Shown here: piece by piece, positions 27,631 through 38,794 of the stretch
Position numbering within the stretch: the stretch's first letter is position 1
How the letters are laid out: the number at the start of each line of letters is the position of its first letter
Assembly (NCBI RefSeq): GCF_009617575.1
Contig: NZ_WIXJ01000006.1
Span: 118,390 to 182,389 of the forward strand
DNA: 64,000 bases
Direction: 5' to 3'
From: Rhodocyclus gracilis
GTDB lineage: Bacteria > Pseudomonadota > Gammaproteobacteria > Burkholderiales > Rhodocyclaceae
The notes under the pieces: model-generated
The model's database searches: none
The model's input: the letters and a program-made list of their open reading frames with translations, nothing else
Told to the model about the DNA's origin: nothing
Made by a program: the position numbers and the translations under genes

Positions 27631-28113
27631 ATGTCGCACCTCCCCTCGGACATTCCCTTCAACCTGCACCGCGACGCCTTGGGCCAACTGGTATTTACCG
27701 ACCGCGACGGTAACCAGCACGCCGGCGTCGTGCCGGTGCGCGCCTTTCCAATCACGGCGCCCGGCGCCAGCGTCTCGATTGTCAGTGTCGATGGCGGCGA
27801 ACTGGCCTGGATCGAAGACCCGCAGACGCTCGACGATTCGCTGCGCGCACTGATTGACGAAGAACTCGCCAGCCGCGAATTCATCCCCGAAATCCGCCGC
27901 GTCAAGAGCGTCTCCAGCTTCGCCACGCCAAGCACCTGGACACTCGAAACGGATCGCGGCGAAACCTGCCTCGTCCTGCGCAGCGAAGACGATATCCGCC
28001 GTCTGACGCCGCCCGCCTTGCTCATCGCCGACGCCCATGGAATTCACTTTTTGATCCGCGACCGCACGGCGCTCGACGCGCACAGCCGCAAGTTGCTGGA
28101 TCGATTCCTGTGA
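27631..28113 (+). CDS. Cyanophycin-metabolism-associated DUF1854 protein
   Basis: Soluble 160-residue protein of the DUF1854 family, whose members sit beside cyanophycin synthetase genes; no reaction is known. The visible core is FNLHRDALGQLVFTDRDG, VRAFPITAPG, VDGGELAWIEDP, EELASREFIPEIRRV and a C-terminal LIRDRTALD. AAGGA lies before the ATG. It is 24 bases after the ABC transporter gene, so the two are probably co-transcribed, and the acidic N- and C-terminal parts show no membrane segment. Confidence 0.88.
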   Translation: MSHLPSDIPFNLHRDALGQLVFTDRDGNQHAGVVPVRAFPITAPGASVSIVSVDGGELAWIEDPQTLDDSLRALIDEELASREFIPEIRRVKSVSSFATPSTWTLETDRGETCLVLRSEDDIRRLTPPALLIADAHGIHFLIRDRTALDAHSRKLLDRFL

Positions 28114-28225
28114 CCAGCGCCCGCACCGGCGTACTATTTTTCGCGCGCGGGTCAGCGGCGCCGCACAGCGCGCGTTAATCTCGCAAACCCGAAGCGGACG
28201 ATGCCCTCCTTTTTACCGCGCAATA

Positions 28226-28255
28226 TTGACGATTTCGCGACGCTTTTTTTACTTT
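28226..28255 (+). promoter_or_regulatory. Probable sigma70 promoter of the cyanophycin synthetase genes
   Basis: TTGACG (28226-28231) and TACTTT (28250-28255) are 18 bases apart, in an AT-rich patch that stands out from the surroundings. It lies about 30 bases before the CphA2-like gene, giving the two synthetases their own start in addition to read-through from the transporter. Confidence 0.5.
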
Positions 28256-28286
28256 CCCGCTGATTAATTTCCGCTCCAAAGAGCCC

Positions 28287-30440
28287 ATGAAAGACATCAA
28301 GATTCTCGAAATCCGCCACCTGCGCGGACCGAACATGTGGACCTACCGGCCGGTGCTTGAAGCGCTGGTCGACATCGACGAACTCGAAGACTTCCCGTCG
28401 AACCTGATCCCCGGTTTTTACGAACGCCTGTCGGCGGCGCTGCCCTCGCTGATCGAGCACCGCTGCAGCTACGGCGAGCGCGGCGGCTTCCTGCGCCGCG
28501 TCAAGGAAGGCACCTGGCCGTGCCACATCCTCGAACATTGCACGCTCGAACTACAAAACCTTGCCGGCATGCCCGGCGGCTTTGGCAAGGCGCGCGAAAT
28601 CGAGAAGCGTGGCGTGTACAAGGTCGTCGTCCGCGCCTGGCACGAAGCAGTGACGCGTGCCGCGCTGTACTCGGCGCGCGAGCTGATCATGGCGATGATC
28701 GAAGACCGCCCCTTCGACGTCGACGCGGCTGTCGCCAATCTGCGCGACCTCGTTGACCGCCACTGTCTCGGCCCGTCGACGGCGTCGATTGTCGATGCCG
28801 CCGACGACCGCAACATCCCGGCGATCCGCCTCCTGGCGCGCGGCAACCTCGTGCAGCTCGGCTACGGCGCCCGCAGCCGGCGCATCTGGACGGCCGAAAC
28901 CGACCGCACCGGCGCCATCGCCGAGACCATCTCGCGCGACAAAGACCTGACGAAATCGCTGCTGGCCTCGTGCGGCGTTCCCGTCCCCGAAGGCCGCCTC
29001 GTCGATAGCGCCGAAGATGCCTGGGATGCCGCCGAAGACATCGGCGGGCCGGTCGTCGTCAAACCCTACGACGGCAACCATGGCCGGGGCGTGTTCATCG
29101 AGCTGACACGGCGCGAAGAAGTCGAATCCGCCTACGCGATTGCGCTGGAAGAAGGCAGCGGCGTCATCGTCGAACGCTGCATCCCCGGCGCAGAACACCG
29201 CCTGCTCGTCATCGGCGGGCGACTGGTCGCCGCCAACCGCAGCGACATGGCCTCGGTCATCGGCGACGGCAAGCAAAGCATCCTCGAACTGATCGCCAGC
29301 CAGATCAACGCCGACCCGCGCCGTGGCAGCACCGAAGACCACCCGCTCAACATCATCCGTCTCGACTCGGCGGCGCGCATGGAAATCAGCCGTCAGGGGT
29401 TCACGCCCGAATCGGTTCCGCCAGCCGGTCAGGAAGTGCTGATCCAGCGTAACGGCAACCATGCCTTCGACGTCACCGACGAGGTACATCCCTCCGTTGC
29501 CGCCGCCGCCACGCTGGCCGCGCGCATCGTCGGCCTCGACATTGCCGGCATCGACCTCGTCTGCCGCGACATTGGCCGCCCGCTCGAAGAACAAGGCGGC
29601 GCCATCGTCGAGGTGAATGCCGGACCGAGCCTCCTGATGCACCTGAAGCCCGCCGTCGGCAAGCCGCGCCCGGTCGGACAGGCCATCGTCGAACACCTCT
29701 TCCCCAACGACGACGATGGCCGAATCCCGGTCGTCGGCATCACCGGCAGCCGTGGTAAAACGCCGGTCGCCCGCATCGTCGCCAGCCTGATCTCGCTGTC
29801 CGGCAAGTGCACCGGACTCGCCTGTAGCAAAGGACTCTTCATCGACCGTCGGCAAGTCGAAGCCGGTGACCGCACCGACTGGGACGCTGCCAACCGCATG
29901 CTGATGAACCGCTCCGTCGAAGCCGCCGTCTTCGAAAACGGTGCCGACGAAATCCTCGGTGAAGGCCTCGCCTACGACCGTTGTCAGGTGGCGGTCGTCA
30001 CCAACATCGATCCGGCGCTGCACCTGGGCCGCTTCCACATCGACACCACCGAAAAGGTCTTCAACGTCCTGCGTACGCAGGTCGACGTCGTCCTGCGTCA
30101 TGGCGTCTCGGTACTCAACGCCGGCGATGCGATGGTGGCGGAGATGGCACCGCTGTCCGACGGTGAAGTCCTCTGGTTTGCGCGCGACGCTGCGCTGCCG
30201 GCCGTCGTCGAACATCGCGCCGCCGGCGGCCGCGCCGTGCTTCTGGACGGCGACCGCATCGTGCTGGCGAAGGGCGAGCAGGCCACGCCGCTCGTCGCGC
30301 TCGGCGACATCCCGCTGCTCGCCGGACACCGCGACGCGGCGCAGATCGACAACCTGCTCGCCGCGATTGGCGCGGCTTGGGCGCTCGACATCCCGACCGA
30401 CATCATCCGCACCGGCGTCGAAACGTTTGACGTGATCTAG
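28287..30440 (+). CDS. cphA2: Cyanophycin synthetase, shorter CphA2-like form
   Basis: Member of the cyanophycin synthetase family, 717 residues against 857 for its neighbour. It has the N-terminal domain beginning LRGPNMWTYRPVLEAL, an ATP-grasp domain (VVVKPYDGNHGRGVFIEL near residue 252, IVEVNAGPSLLMHLKP near 445) and a Mur-ligase-like domain with a variant P-loop GSRGKTP near 487, but the C-terminal Mur lid part is missing. CphA2 enzymes of cyanobacteria polymerise beta-Asp-Arg dipeptides rather than adding free amino acids; that activity is inferred here, as is the assignment to CphA2 rather than the proteobacterial second CphA (CphA'). 72 bases before cphA1. Confidence 0.85.
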   Translation: MKDIKILEIRHLRGPNMWTYRPVLEALVDIDELEDFPSNLIPGFYERLSAALPSLIEHRCSYGERGGFLRRVKEGTWPCHILEHCTLELQNLAGMPGGFGKAREIEKRGVYKVVVRAWHEAVTRAALYSARELIMAMIEDRPFDVDAAVANLRDLVDRHCLGPSTASIVDAADDRNIPAIRLLARGNLVQLGYGARSRRIWTAETDRTGAIAETISRDKDLTKSLLASCGVPVPEGRLVDSAEDAWDAAEDIGGPVVVKPYDGNHGRGVFIELTRREEVESAYAIALEEGSGVIVERCIPGAEHRLLVIGGRLVAANRSDMASVIGDGKQSILELIASQINADPRRGSTEDHPLNIIRLDSAARMEISRQGFTPESVPPAGQEVLIQRNGNHAFDVTDEVHPSVAAAATLAARIVGLDIAGIDLVCRDIGRPLEEQGGAIVEVNAGPSLLMHLKPAVGKPRPVGQAIVEHLFPNDDDGRIPVVGITGSRGKTPVARIVASLISLSGKCTGLACSKGLFIDRRQVEAGDRTDWDAANRMLMNRSVEAAVFENGADEILGEGLAYDRCQVAVVTNIDPALHLGRFHIDTTEKVFNVLRTQVDVVLRHGVSVLNAGDAMVAEMAPLSDGEVLWFARDAALPAVVEHRAAGGRAVLLDGDRIVLAKGEQATPLVALGDIPLLAGHRDAAQIDNLLAAIGAAWALDIPTDIIRTGVETFDVI

Positions 30441-30512
30441 AGAATCGAGAACTGCCGCCAGCCGCCTGCGCGGCTGTCTGGCGCACCTTACCGAGCCTGA
30501 GGAAGATCGTTC

Positions 30513-33086
30513 ATGGAAGTATCCCGCCTCCGCGCGCTGCGCGGTCCGAATTTGTGGAGCCGGCACACGGCCATCGAAGCCATCGTTTCGTGCGACGAAC
30601 AGGAGCGCAGCCTGGCGCTGCTCCCCGATTTCGAGACCCGCCTGCGCGAGCGCTTTCCCGAAATCGCCCTGCTCCAGCCCGCCGGCTTCCAGGAGAAAGT
30701 GGCGATGGCGCACGCCTTGGAGTTCGCCGCTCTCGGCCTGCAAGCACAAGCCGGCTGCCCGGTCACTTTCAGCCGGACGACAACGACCGTCGAGCCGGGT
30801 ATCTATCAGGTTGTCGTCGAATACAGCGAAGAAGCGGTCGGCCGACTGGCCTTCGATCTGGCGCTCGAACTGTGCGTCGCCGCTGCCACCGAGCAGCCCT
30901 TCGACCTGCCGGCAGCGCTTTCGCGGCTGCGCGATCTGGACGAAGACGTACGCCTCGGCCCGAGTACCGGCTCCATCGTTTACGCCGCCGCCGCGCGCGG
31001 TATTCCCTTCCGGCGGCTGACGGAAGGCAGCCTCGTGCAATTTGGCTGGGGCAGCCGCCAGCGCCGCATTCAGGCCGCCGAGACCGACGCCAGCAGCGCC
31101 GTCGCCGAAGCGATTGCGCAAGATAAAGACCTGACCAAGATGCTGCTGCGCGCCGCCGGCGTGCCGGTTCCGCTCGGTCGTCCGGTCAGCGACGCCGAAG
31201 ACGCCTGGGCGGCCGCTCTCGAAATCGGTCTGCCGGTCGTCGTCAAGCCGCAGGACGGCAACCAGGGCAAGGGCGTCGCCGTCAACCTGACGACGCGTGA
31301 ACAGGTACAGACCGCCTACAACGTCGCCGAAGCCATCAGCGATGAAGTGCTCGTCGAACGTTACCTGCCGGGGCATGACTATCGCGTGCTGGTCGTCGGC
31401 AGCAAGGTCGTCGCCGTGGCCCGCCGCGACCCGCCGCAAGTCATCGGCGACGGCGTACAGACGGTTCGCCAGCTCGTCGATCAGGTCAACCGCGATCCGC
31501 GCCGTGGCGCCGGTCACGCCACCTCGCTGACGAAAATCCGCTTTGACGATATCGCCCTGGCGCGCCTCGCCGAACAGGGGCTCTCCGCCGACTCGATCCC
31601 GCCGCTCGGCGTGCGCGTCGTCCTGCGCAACAACGCCAACCTGTCGACCGGCGGCACGGCCACCGACGTCACCGACGATACGCACCCCGATTTTGGCGCC
31701 CGTGCCGTCGCCGCCGCACGCACTGTCGGCCTCGATATCTGTGGCGTCGACATCGTCTGTGAAGGCGTGCTGCGCCCGCTCGAAGAGCAAGGCGGCGGTG
31801 TCGTCGAAGTCAACGCCGCGCCGGGCCTGCGCATGCATCTGCAACCCTCCTACGGCAAGGGGCGCGCCGTGGGTGAAGCAATCATCAGCAACATGTTCGC
31901 CGACGGCGACGACGCGCGCATCCCGGTGGTCGCCGTCGCCGGCACCAACGGCAAAACGACGACCGTGCGCCTGATCGGCCACCTCATGCAGCAGCGCGGC
32001 TGGCGCATCGGCCTGACCAGCACGGACGGCGTCTATGTCGAAGGTACGCGCATCGACACTGGCGACTGCAGCGGCCCGAAGAGCGCGCGCAACGTCCTCA
32101 TGCATCCGGACGTCGACGCGGCGGTATTCGAGACGGCGCGCGGCGGCGTCCTGCGCGAAGGGCTCGGTTTCGACCGCTGCAATGTCGCCGTCGTCACCAA
32201 CATCGGCAAGGGCGATCATCTCGGCCTGTCCTACATCAGCACGGTCGAAGACCTCGCCGTGGTCAAGCGCGTCATCGTCCAGAACGTGACGCCCGACACC
32301 GGGGTTGCCGTGCTCAACGCCGCCGATCCGGTCGTCGCCGCCATGGCCGACTCCTGTCCGGGCACCGTAACCTTTTTTGCCGCGGATCGCACGCTGCCGG
32401 TCATGGCCAAGCATCGCGCGCAAGGGCGCCGCGCCGTCTGGCTCGACGGCGACGCCATCGTCACCAGCGAAGACCGCCACGAAGAACGCTACCTGCTCGC
32501 CGATATCCCGCTGACCGCCGGCGGCACCCTCGGCTTCCAGGTCGAGAACGCCATGGCAGCGATTGCCGCTGCCCGCGCCATCGGCATCACGCCTGAGCTT
32601 ATCCGTCAGGGTCTGGCGACCTTCGTCAGCGATGCAGCGACGACGCCGGGACGCTTCAATCTCTTCCAGTACCGCGGTGCCACGCTGATTGCCGACTACG
32701 GCCACAACCCGGACGCCATCGGCGCCCTGGTGCGCGCCATTGACTCGATGAACTCCAAACGCCGCTGCGTCGTCATCAGCGGCGCCGGCGACCGCCGCGA
32801 CGAAGATATCCGCCAGCAAACCGAAATACTCGGCGATGCCTTCGACGACGTGGTGCTCTATCAAGACCAATGTCAGCGCGGTCGCGCCGACGGCGAAGTG
32901 CTGGCGCTGCTGCGCGAAGGTCTTGCCAACGCGCGCCGCACCAGCCGCGTGCAGGAGGTCCACGGCGAATTCCTCGCCATCGACACTGCCCTCGCCGGAC
33001 TCGCGGCGGGCGACCTCTGCCTGATTCTCATCGATCAGGTCGAAGAAGCCCTGGAGCACATCGCCAAGCGCGTCGCCGAGGGTTGA
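30513..33086 (+). CDS. cphA1: Cyanophycin synthetase CphA1
   Basis: Builds the storage polymer cyanophycin (poly-Asp backbone with Arg side chains) in the cytoplasm by two ATP-driven ligations. The 857-residue protein has the N-domain (LRALRGPNLWSR), the ATP-grasp domain that adds Asp (VVVKPQDGNQGKGVAVNL near residue 242) and a complete Mur-ligase-like domain that adds Arg (AGTNGKTTTVRL near 476, DYGHNPDAIGAL near 728, GAGDRRDEDI near 757). Length matches known CphA1. Downstream of the CphA2-like gene and probably co-transcribed. No cyanophycinase gene lies in the window. Confidence 0.94.
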   Translation: MEVSRLRALRGPNLWSRHTAIEAIVSCDEQERSLALLPDFETRLRERFPEIALLQPAGFQEKVAMAHALEFAALGLQAQAGCPVTFSRTTTTVEPGIYQVVVEYSEEAVGRLAFDLALELCVAAATEQPFDLPAALSRLRDLDEDVRLGPSTGSIVYAAAARGIPFRRLTEGSLVQFGWGSRQRRIQAAETDASSAVAEAIAQDKDLTKMLLRAAGVPVPLGRPVSDAEDAWAAALEIGLPVVVKPQDGNQGKGVAVNLTTREQVQTAYNVAEAISDEVLVERYLPGHDYRVLVVGSKVVAVARRDPPQVIGDGVQTVRQLVDQVNRDPRRGAGHATSLTKIRFDDIALARLAEQGLSADSIPPLGVRVVLRNNANLSTGGTATDVTDDTHPDFGARAVAAARTVGLDICGVDIVCEGVLRPLEEQGGGVVEVNAAPGLRMHLQPSYGKGRAVGEAIISNMFADGDDARIPVVAVAGTNGKTTTVRLIGHLMQQRGWRIGLTSTDGVYVEGTRIDTGDCSGPKSARNVLMHPDVDAAVFETARGGVLREGLGFDRCNVAVVTNIGKGDHLGLSYISTVEDLAVVKRVIVQNVTPDTGVAVLNAADPVVAAMADSCPGTVTFFAADRTLPVMAKHRAQGRRAVWLDGDAIVTSEDRHEERYLLADIPLTAGGTLGFQVENAMAAIAAARAIGITPELIRQGLATFVSDAATTPGRFNLFQYRGATLIADYGHNPDAIGALVRAIDSMNSKRRCVVISGAGDRRDEDIRQQTEILGDAFDDVVLYQDQCQRGRADGEVLALLREGLANARRTSRVQEVHGEFLAIDTALAGLAAGDLCLILIDQVEEALEHIAKRVAEG

Positions 33087-33166
33087 ATGCCAGCGTGGCG
33101 ACGCCATCGTTCAGTCACGGCGGCCGACCAGATGGCCGGCGCCGTCTCGCCGGATGAGGTACGCCG

Positions 33167-34252
33167 GTGAAGCGCCAGCTCTGGGGTGACATCGCGCTGG
33201 CGCTGGCGCTCGTCGCGCTCGTTGGCGGCGGTGCCTGGTGGGCACGCTCGTCGTCTCCGGCGGCGCCGAACGACGCCGCGACGAACGCCAACTGCGATCT
33301 CAATGCCGGCGCCTGCGCCCTCCGTCTGCCTGACGGTGGCACGCTCGATCTATCGATCACGCCGCGACCGATCGCCCCTCTGCAACCACTCGAATTGCGG
33401 GTAAACGTCCGCTCCAGCAACGTGCGCCCGCTCGCCATCGACTTTCGCGGCGTCGACATGGACATGGGCCAACTCCGTGTGCCGCTGACACCCACGCGAG
33501 AGGGTGACGGCCACTTCGCCGCAACGACACAACTCCCCGTTTGCAGCACGGGCCGCATGCGCTGGCAAGCGCACATCGAGCTTGAGGATGCGAGCGGCGC
33601 GAAGTTCTCGACGGAGTTTCTCTTCGCGGCGGGCAATGCCACGCCGGCGGCAGCAGGCCCCCCCCCGGCGCCAGCGGCGAATAAAGAAGGCCCTCCCGCC
33701 CACCGCGCCGAGGTGGCGCCCACGGCTATTGCGCCAACACCTCCGCCCGCCGCCACGCTCGCCCGCAACGCAGACGACTTCACCTTGCGTAGCGCGCACG
33801 GCCCGGTCTCGCTGCACGACTTTCGCGGCAAATGGGTTCTGCTCTATTTCGGCTACACCTATTGCCCCGACGTTTGCCCGACGGCACTCGGTGTCATCGC
33901 GCAGGCTCTGGCAAAGCTATCGCCGGAAGAGCGGACGCGCGTGCAGCCGATCTTCATCAGCGTTGACCCGGCACGCGACACTCCGGAACGGCTGCGCGAC
34001 TACACCGCGTTTTTTGACCCCGCCATGATCGGCCTGACGGGTAGCACCGACGATATCGCCGCCCTCGCCCGCCGCTATCGCATCTACTATCAGGCCCAAC
34101 CGGCCGACGCCAACGGCCGTTACAGCGTCGACCACAGCGCCACGACGCTGCTTCTCGACACGGCCGGAACGCTACAGGAACGTCTGCCGCACAGCACGAC
34201 CGCCAACGAACTCGCGCACGCGCTGCAACAGCGGCTCGCTGCCTCTCGCTAA
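33167..34252 (+). CDS. SCO1/SenC family copper protein with an N-terminal extra domain
   Basis: Periplasmic, membrane-anchored copper chaperone for oxidase assembly. The C-terminal thioredoxin-like domain (about residues 195-355) carries the copper motif CPDVC (Cys233, Cys237) and the conserved distal His in VDHSATT (about 323). Residues 8-26 are a membrane anchor. Residues 40-165 form an additional beta-rich domain (a VDMDMGQLRVPLTP stretch and a Cys in VCSTGRMRW) that resembles FixH/YtkA-like periplasmic domains, joined by a Pro/Ala linker. Plain SCO proteins are about 200 residues, so this is a fusion. GTG start at 33167 with GATGAGG ahead. A PCuAC gene follows. Confidence 0.88.
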   Translation: MKRQLWGDIALALALVALVGGGAWWARSSSPAAPNDAATNANCDLNAGACALRLPDGGTLDLSITPRPIAPLQPLELRVNVRSSNVRPLAIDFRGVDMDMGQLRVPLTPTREGDGHFAATTQLPVCSTGRMRWQAHIELEDASGAKFSTEFLFAAGNATPAAAGPPPAPAANKEGPPAHRAEVAPTAIAPTPPPAATLARNADDFTLRSAHGPVSLHDFRGKWVLLYFGYTYCPDVCPTALGVIAQALAKLSPEERTRVQPIFISVDPARDTPERLRDYTAFFDPAMIGLTGSTDDIAALARRYRIYYQAQPADANGRYSVDHSATTLLLDTAGTLQERLPHSTTANELAHALQQRLAASR

Positions 34253-34519
34253 GCGCCCTCTCCCCGACGCCCGGTCGCCCCACCACCTTAGCGCGAGCCT
34301 CCCGCCGCCGAAACCGTGCGCCGCCCCGATAAGCCGCGACACCACCAAGCCCCACCCACACGCAAACACCGGGCACCTTGCCGCAGCAACGCAGTCATAA
34401 TCGCTGTCGGCGCCATGCGCACCGACGACAGACAGCCGCACGTACAATCGTCACAATGTCTTGCCCCACGATGTTCCGCCTCGCCGCCCACCGGTGGCCC
34501 TTGCCTTAAGGAGAAACCC

Positions 34520-35056
34520 ATGTCGCTTGCCCGTCGCCCCCTTCACTCCGGCATTGCCATTCTGGCGCTGGGGTTGCCGCTCATCGTCTGTGCGCAATCC
34601 TCGTCCACCATGTCGCACGCGCATGGCGAGCATGCCATGTCAATGGCGACGATGCCCAGCGTGCGTGTCGTCGATCCCTACGTGCGACTGGTACCCGCCA
34701 CGGCGCCGGCAAGCGCTGCCTTCTTTGTACTGCATAACGACAGCCATGATGCGCGGCGACTGGTCCGCGTCGACAGCAGCGCCGCCAAGATGGTCGAACT
34801 GCACAACCACATCAACGATAACGGCGTGATGAAAATGCGCCCCGTCAAGGACATCGAAATCCCCGCCATGGGCGAAGCCACCCTCAAGCCGGGCAGCTAC
34901 CACGTCATGCTGATCGACCTCAAAGTGCCGCTGAAGGAAGGCGGCAGCGTGCCGCTGACGCTCGTCTTCGACGATGGCAGCGTGCAGAAGGTCGATGCGC
35001 CGGTGCGCAACATTACCGCCATGGACATGCCCGCGCACAGCGGGATGAAGCCCTGA
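34520..35056 (+). CDS. Periplasmic copper chaperone PCu(A)C
   Basis: Delivers Cu(I) to the CuA or CuB site of cytochrome oxidase, working with SCO proteins. It has a signal peptide (residues 1-26), a His/Met-rich N-terminal stretch (SHAHGEHAMSMATM), and the family ligand set: Met/His in MVELHNHINDNGVMKMRPV and HVM in GSYHVMLIDLK. An AAGGAGA site precedes the ATG at 34520. It lies 267 bases after the SCO-like gene, and convergent to menA with only four bases between them. Confidence 0.92.
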   Translation: MSLARRPLHSGIAILALGLPLIVCAQSSSTMSHAHGEHAMSMATMPSVRVVDPYVRLVPATAPASAAFFVLHNDSHDARRLVRVDSSAAKMVELHNHINDNGVMKMRPVKDIEIPAMGEATLKPGSYHVMLIDLKVPLKEGGSVPLTLVFDDGSVQKVDAPVRNITAMDMPAHSGMKP

Positions 35057-35060
35057 CCGC

Positions 35061-36053
35061 TTAAAACGCCAGGCCGGCGACCAGCAGCACGCAGAAGAGG
35101 AGTTGCAACTGCGCCGTACGCGCGAGCAACTCATTGAACGCCGGCCCGGCCGGCTCGCGCCGGAAGCGTGCAATCAGCGCAACGATTGCCGGCAGCGCCA
35201 GCAACGGCAGCGCCAGGGACCAGCCACGACCCGCCAGCCCCGCCAGCAACGGCAGCAGAGCAAACGGCGCCAGCATTTCGGCGGCGAAGACCAGTTCGAT
35301 CCGCTGCCGGCCGAGGAACACCGCCAGGGTGCGCTTGCCGGCGCGCGCATCGGTGTCGAGATCGCGTGTGTTGTTGACGGTGATCACCGCCGCCGCGAGC
35401 ATGCCGACCATGGCCGCCGCCACCAGCGCCGCCGGATCGAGCGTCAAAGTCTGCAAATAGTAGCTGCCGCCGACGGCCGCCAGACCGAAAAACAGCAGCA
35501 CGAACACTTCGCCGAACGGCGAATAGGCAATCGGCCGCGGGCCGCCGGTGTAGGCCCAACCAGCAACCAACGACGCCAGGCCGATGGCAACGATGGGCCA
35601 ACCACCGTACCAGACGAGATAGACGCCAAAGTTGAAGGCAAGACCAAAGGCGATCCACGCGCCTCGCCGCACCGCCGCGCCCGTCAGCCAACCCATCGCC
35701 GTCGCGCGCGGCGGCCCCAGGCGATCCGGCGTATCGGCGCCGCGCTCGAAGTCGGCAACGTCGTTATGCAGATTGGTGCCGATCTGGATCAGCATCGCCG
35801 CCAGCAAGGCGATCAGCGCCGGCAAAAGGTAAAACGTCTGCGTCTGCGACCAGGCGACCGCGCTCCCAACGAGCACCGGTGCCGCCGAAACGGTCAGCGT
35901 TTTAGGCCGTAAGGCGAGCCACCAGGCACCGACGAGCGAAGGCCGCGCAGCGGAAAAACCCGGCGCAGATGCGGTATGGGCAGGGGTGCCGGCCGGCAGG
36001 CGGCGGCTTTCGGGAGGCGTGATAGAATTCAAATCTTTTCCAGAGGCAGCCAC
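35061..36053 (-). CDS. menA: 1,4-dihydroxy-2-naphthoate polyprenyltransferase MenA
   Basis: Membrane prenyltransferase that attaches the isoprenoid tail in menaquinone synthesis. The UbiA-superfamily Asp-rich motifs are seen as [20 protein letters not shown] near residue 92 and [19 protein letters not shown] near residue 208, and there are about eight hydrophobic segments. The first motif with its long [11 protein letters not shown] form is that of MenA rather than UbiA. The first 40 residues are a non-conserved leader, so an internal start is possible. Its presence implies a menaquinone pool, next to ubiquinone from ubiC. Confidence 0.88.
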   Translation of the reverse strand: MAASGKDLNSITPPESRRLPAGTPAHTASAPGFSAARPSLVGAWWLALRPKTLTVSAAPVLVGSAVAWSQTQTFYLLPALIALLAAMLIQIGTNLHNDVADFERGADTPDRLGPPRATAMGWLTGAAVRRGAWIAFGLAFNFGVYLVWYGGWPIVAIGLASLVAGWAYTGGPRPIAYSPFGEVFVLLFFGLAAVGGSYYLQTLTLDPAALVAAAMVGMLAAAVITVNNTRDLDTDARAGKRTLAVFLGRQRIELVFAAEMLAPFALLPLLAGLAGRGWSLALPLLALPAIVALIARFRREPAGPAFNELLARTAQLQLLFCVLLVAGLAF

Positions 36054-36116
36054 GTTCCTTGTCGACGCTCCGAGGATTGATCAGAGGCCATCACCGTGAT
36101 TGACCGTCCGGAAGGG

Positions 36117-36201
36117 TGGTGCCGAGAGAGGGACTCGAACCCTCACGTATTTCTACGGCGGATTTTGAATCCGCTGCGTCTACCGATTCCGCCATCTCGG
36201 C
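36117..36201 (-). tRNA. tRNA-Leu (anticodon CAA)
   Basis: On the minus strand the sequence folds as a class II tRNA: acceptor GCCGAGA pairing with TCTCGGC, anticodon stem GCGGA/TCCGC with loop TTCAAAA (anticodon CAA), a long variable arm, the T-loop GGTTCGAGTCC and an encoded CCA. The 85-base length fits tRNA-Leu. Confidence 0.97.
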
Positions 36202-36327
36202 CACGACACGCGGGGAGCGCATCGGGGAGGGCGAATTATCCTCGATTCCCTCGTCAGCGACAAGCGAGCATGCAGCGCATGTGTCATTGAATGTTTCGCC
36301 CCGCCCTCGCGCGCGCTAATCTGCGGG

Positions 36328-36354
36328 CGAATTCACCGAATTCACCGAATTCGC
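36328..36354. repeat. Three tandem copies of a 9-base unit
   Basis: CGAATTCAC, CGAATTCAC and CGAATTCGC follow each other, in the gap between tRNA-Leu and queA. The unit contains an EcoRI-type palindrome. No role is evident. Confidence 0.7.
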
Positions 36355-36494
36355 CGATCCCCACACAGGCTCACCGATAAAACTGGCAGCGAATCCGCCA
36401 ACGAATCTGCCCACACCACGCGCTGCGTTGCCCGCCTTTCTCGCCCATCTCTGCTGCCCGTCCCCGTTGCCAGCTCCTTTTGCCCGACTGCCGC

Positions 36495-38760
<2,266 letters not shown>

Positions 38761-38794
38761 CGCGGCGCTCCCGCGTTACGCACACTCACCTATC

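Noticed and set aside
28551..33107. A 1518-codon open frame on the minus strand, opposite both cyanophycin synthetase genes.
   Set aside because: Its translation is Ala/Asp/Val-rich without any family motif and mirrors the codon bias of the two real genes on the plus strand; it is a shadow of GC-rich coding DNA.
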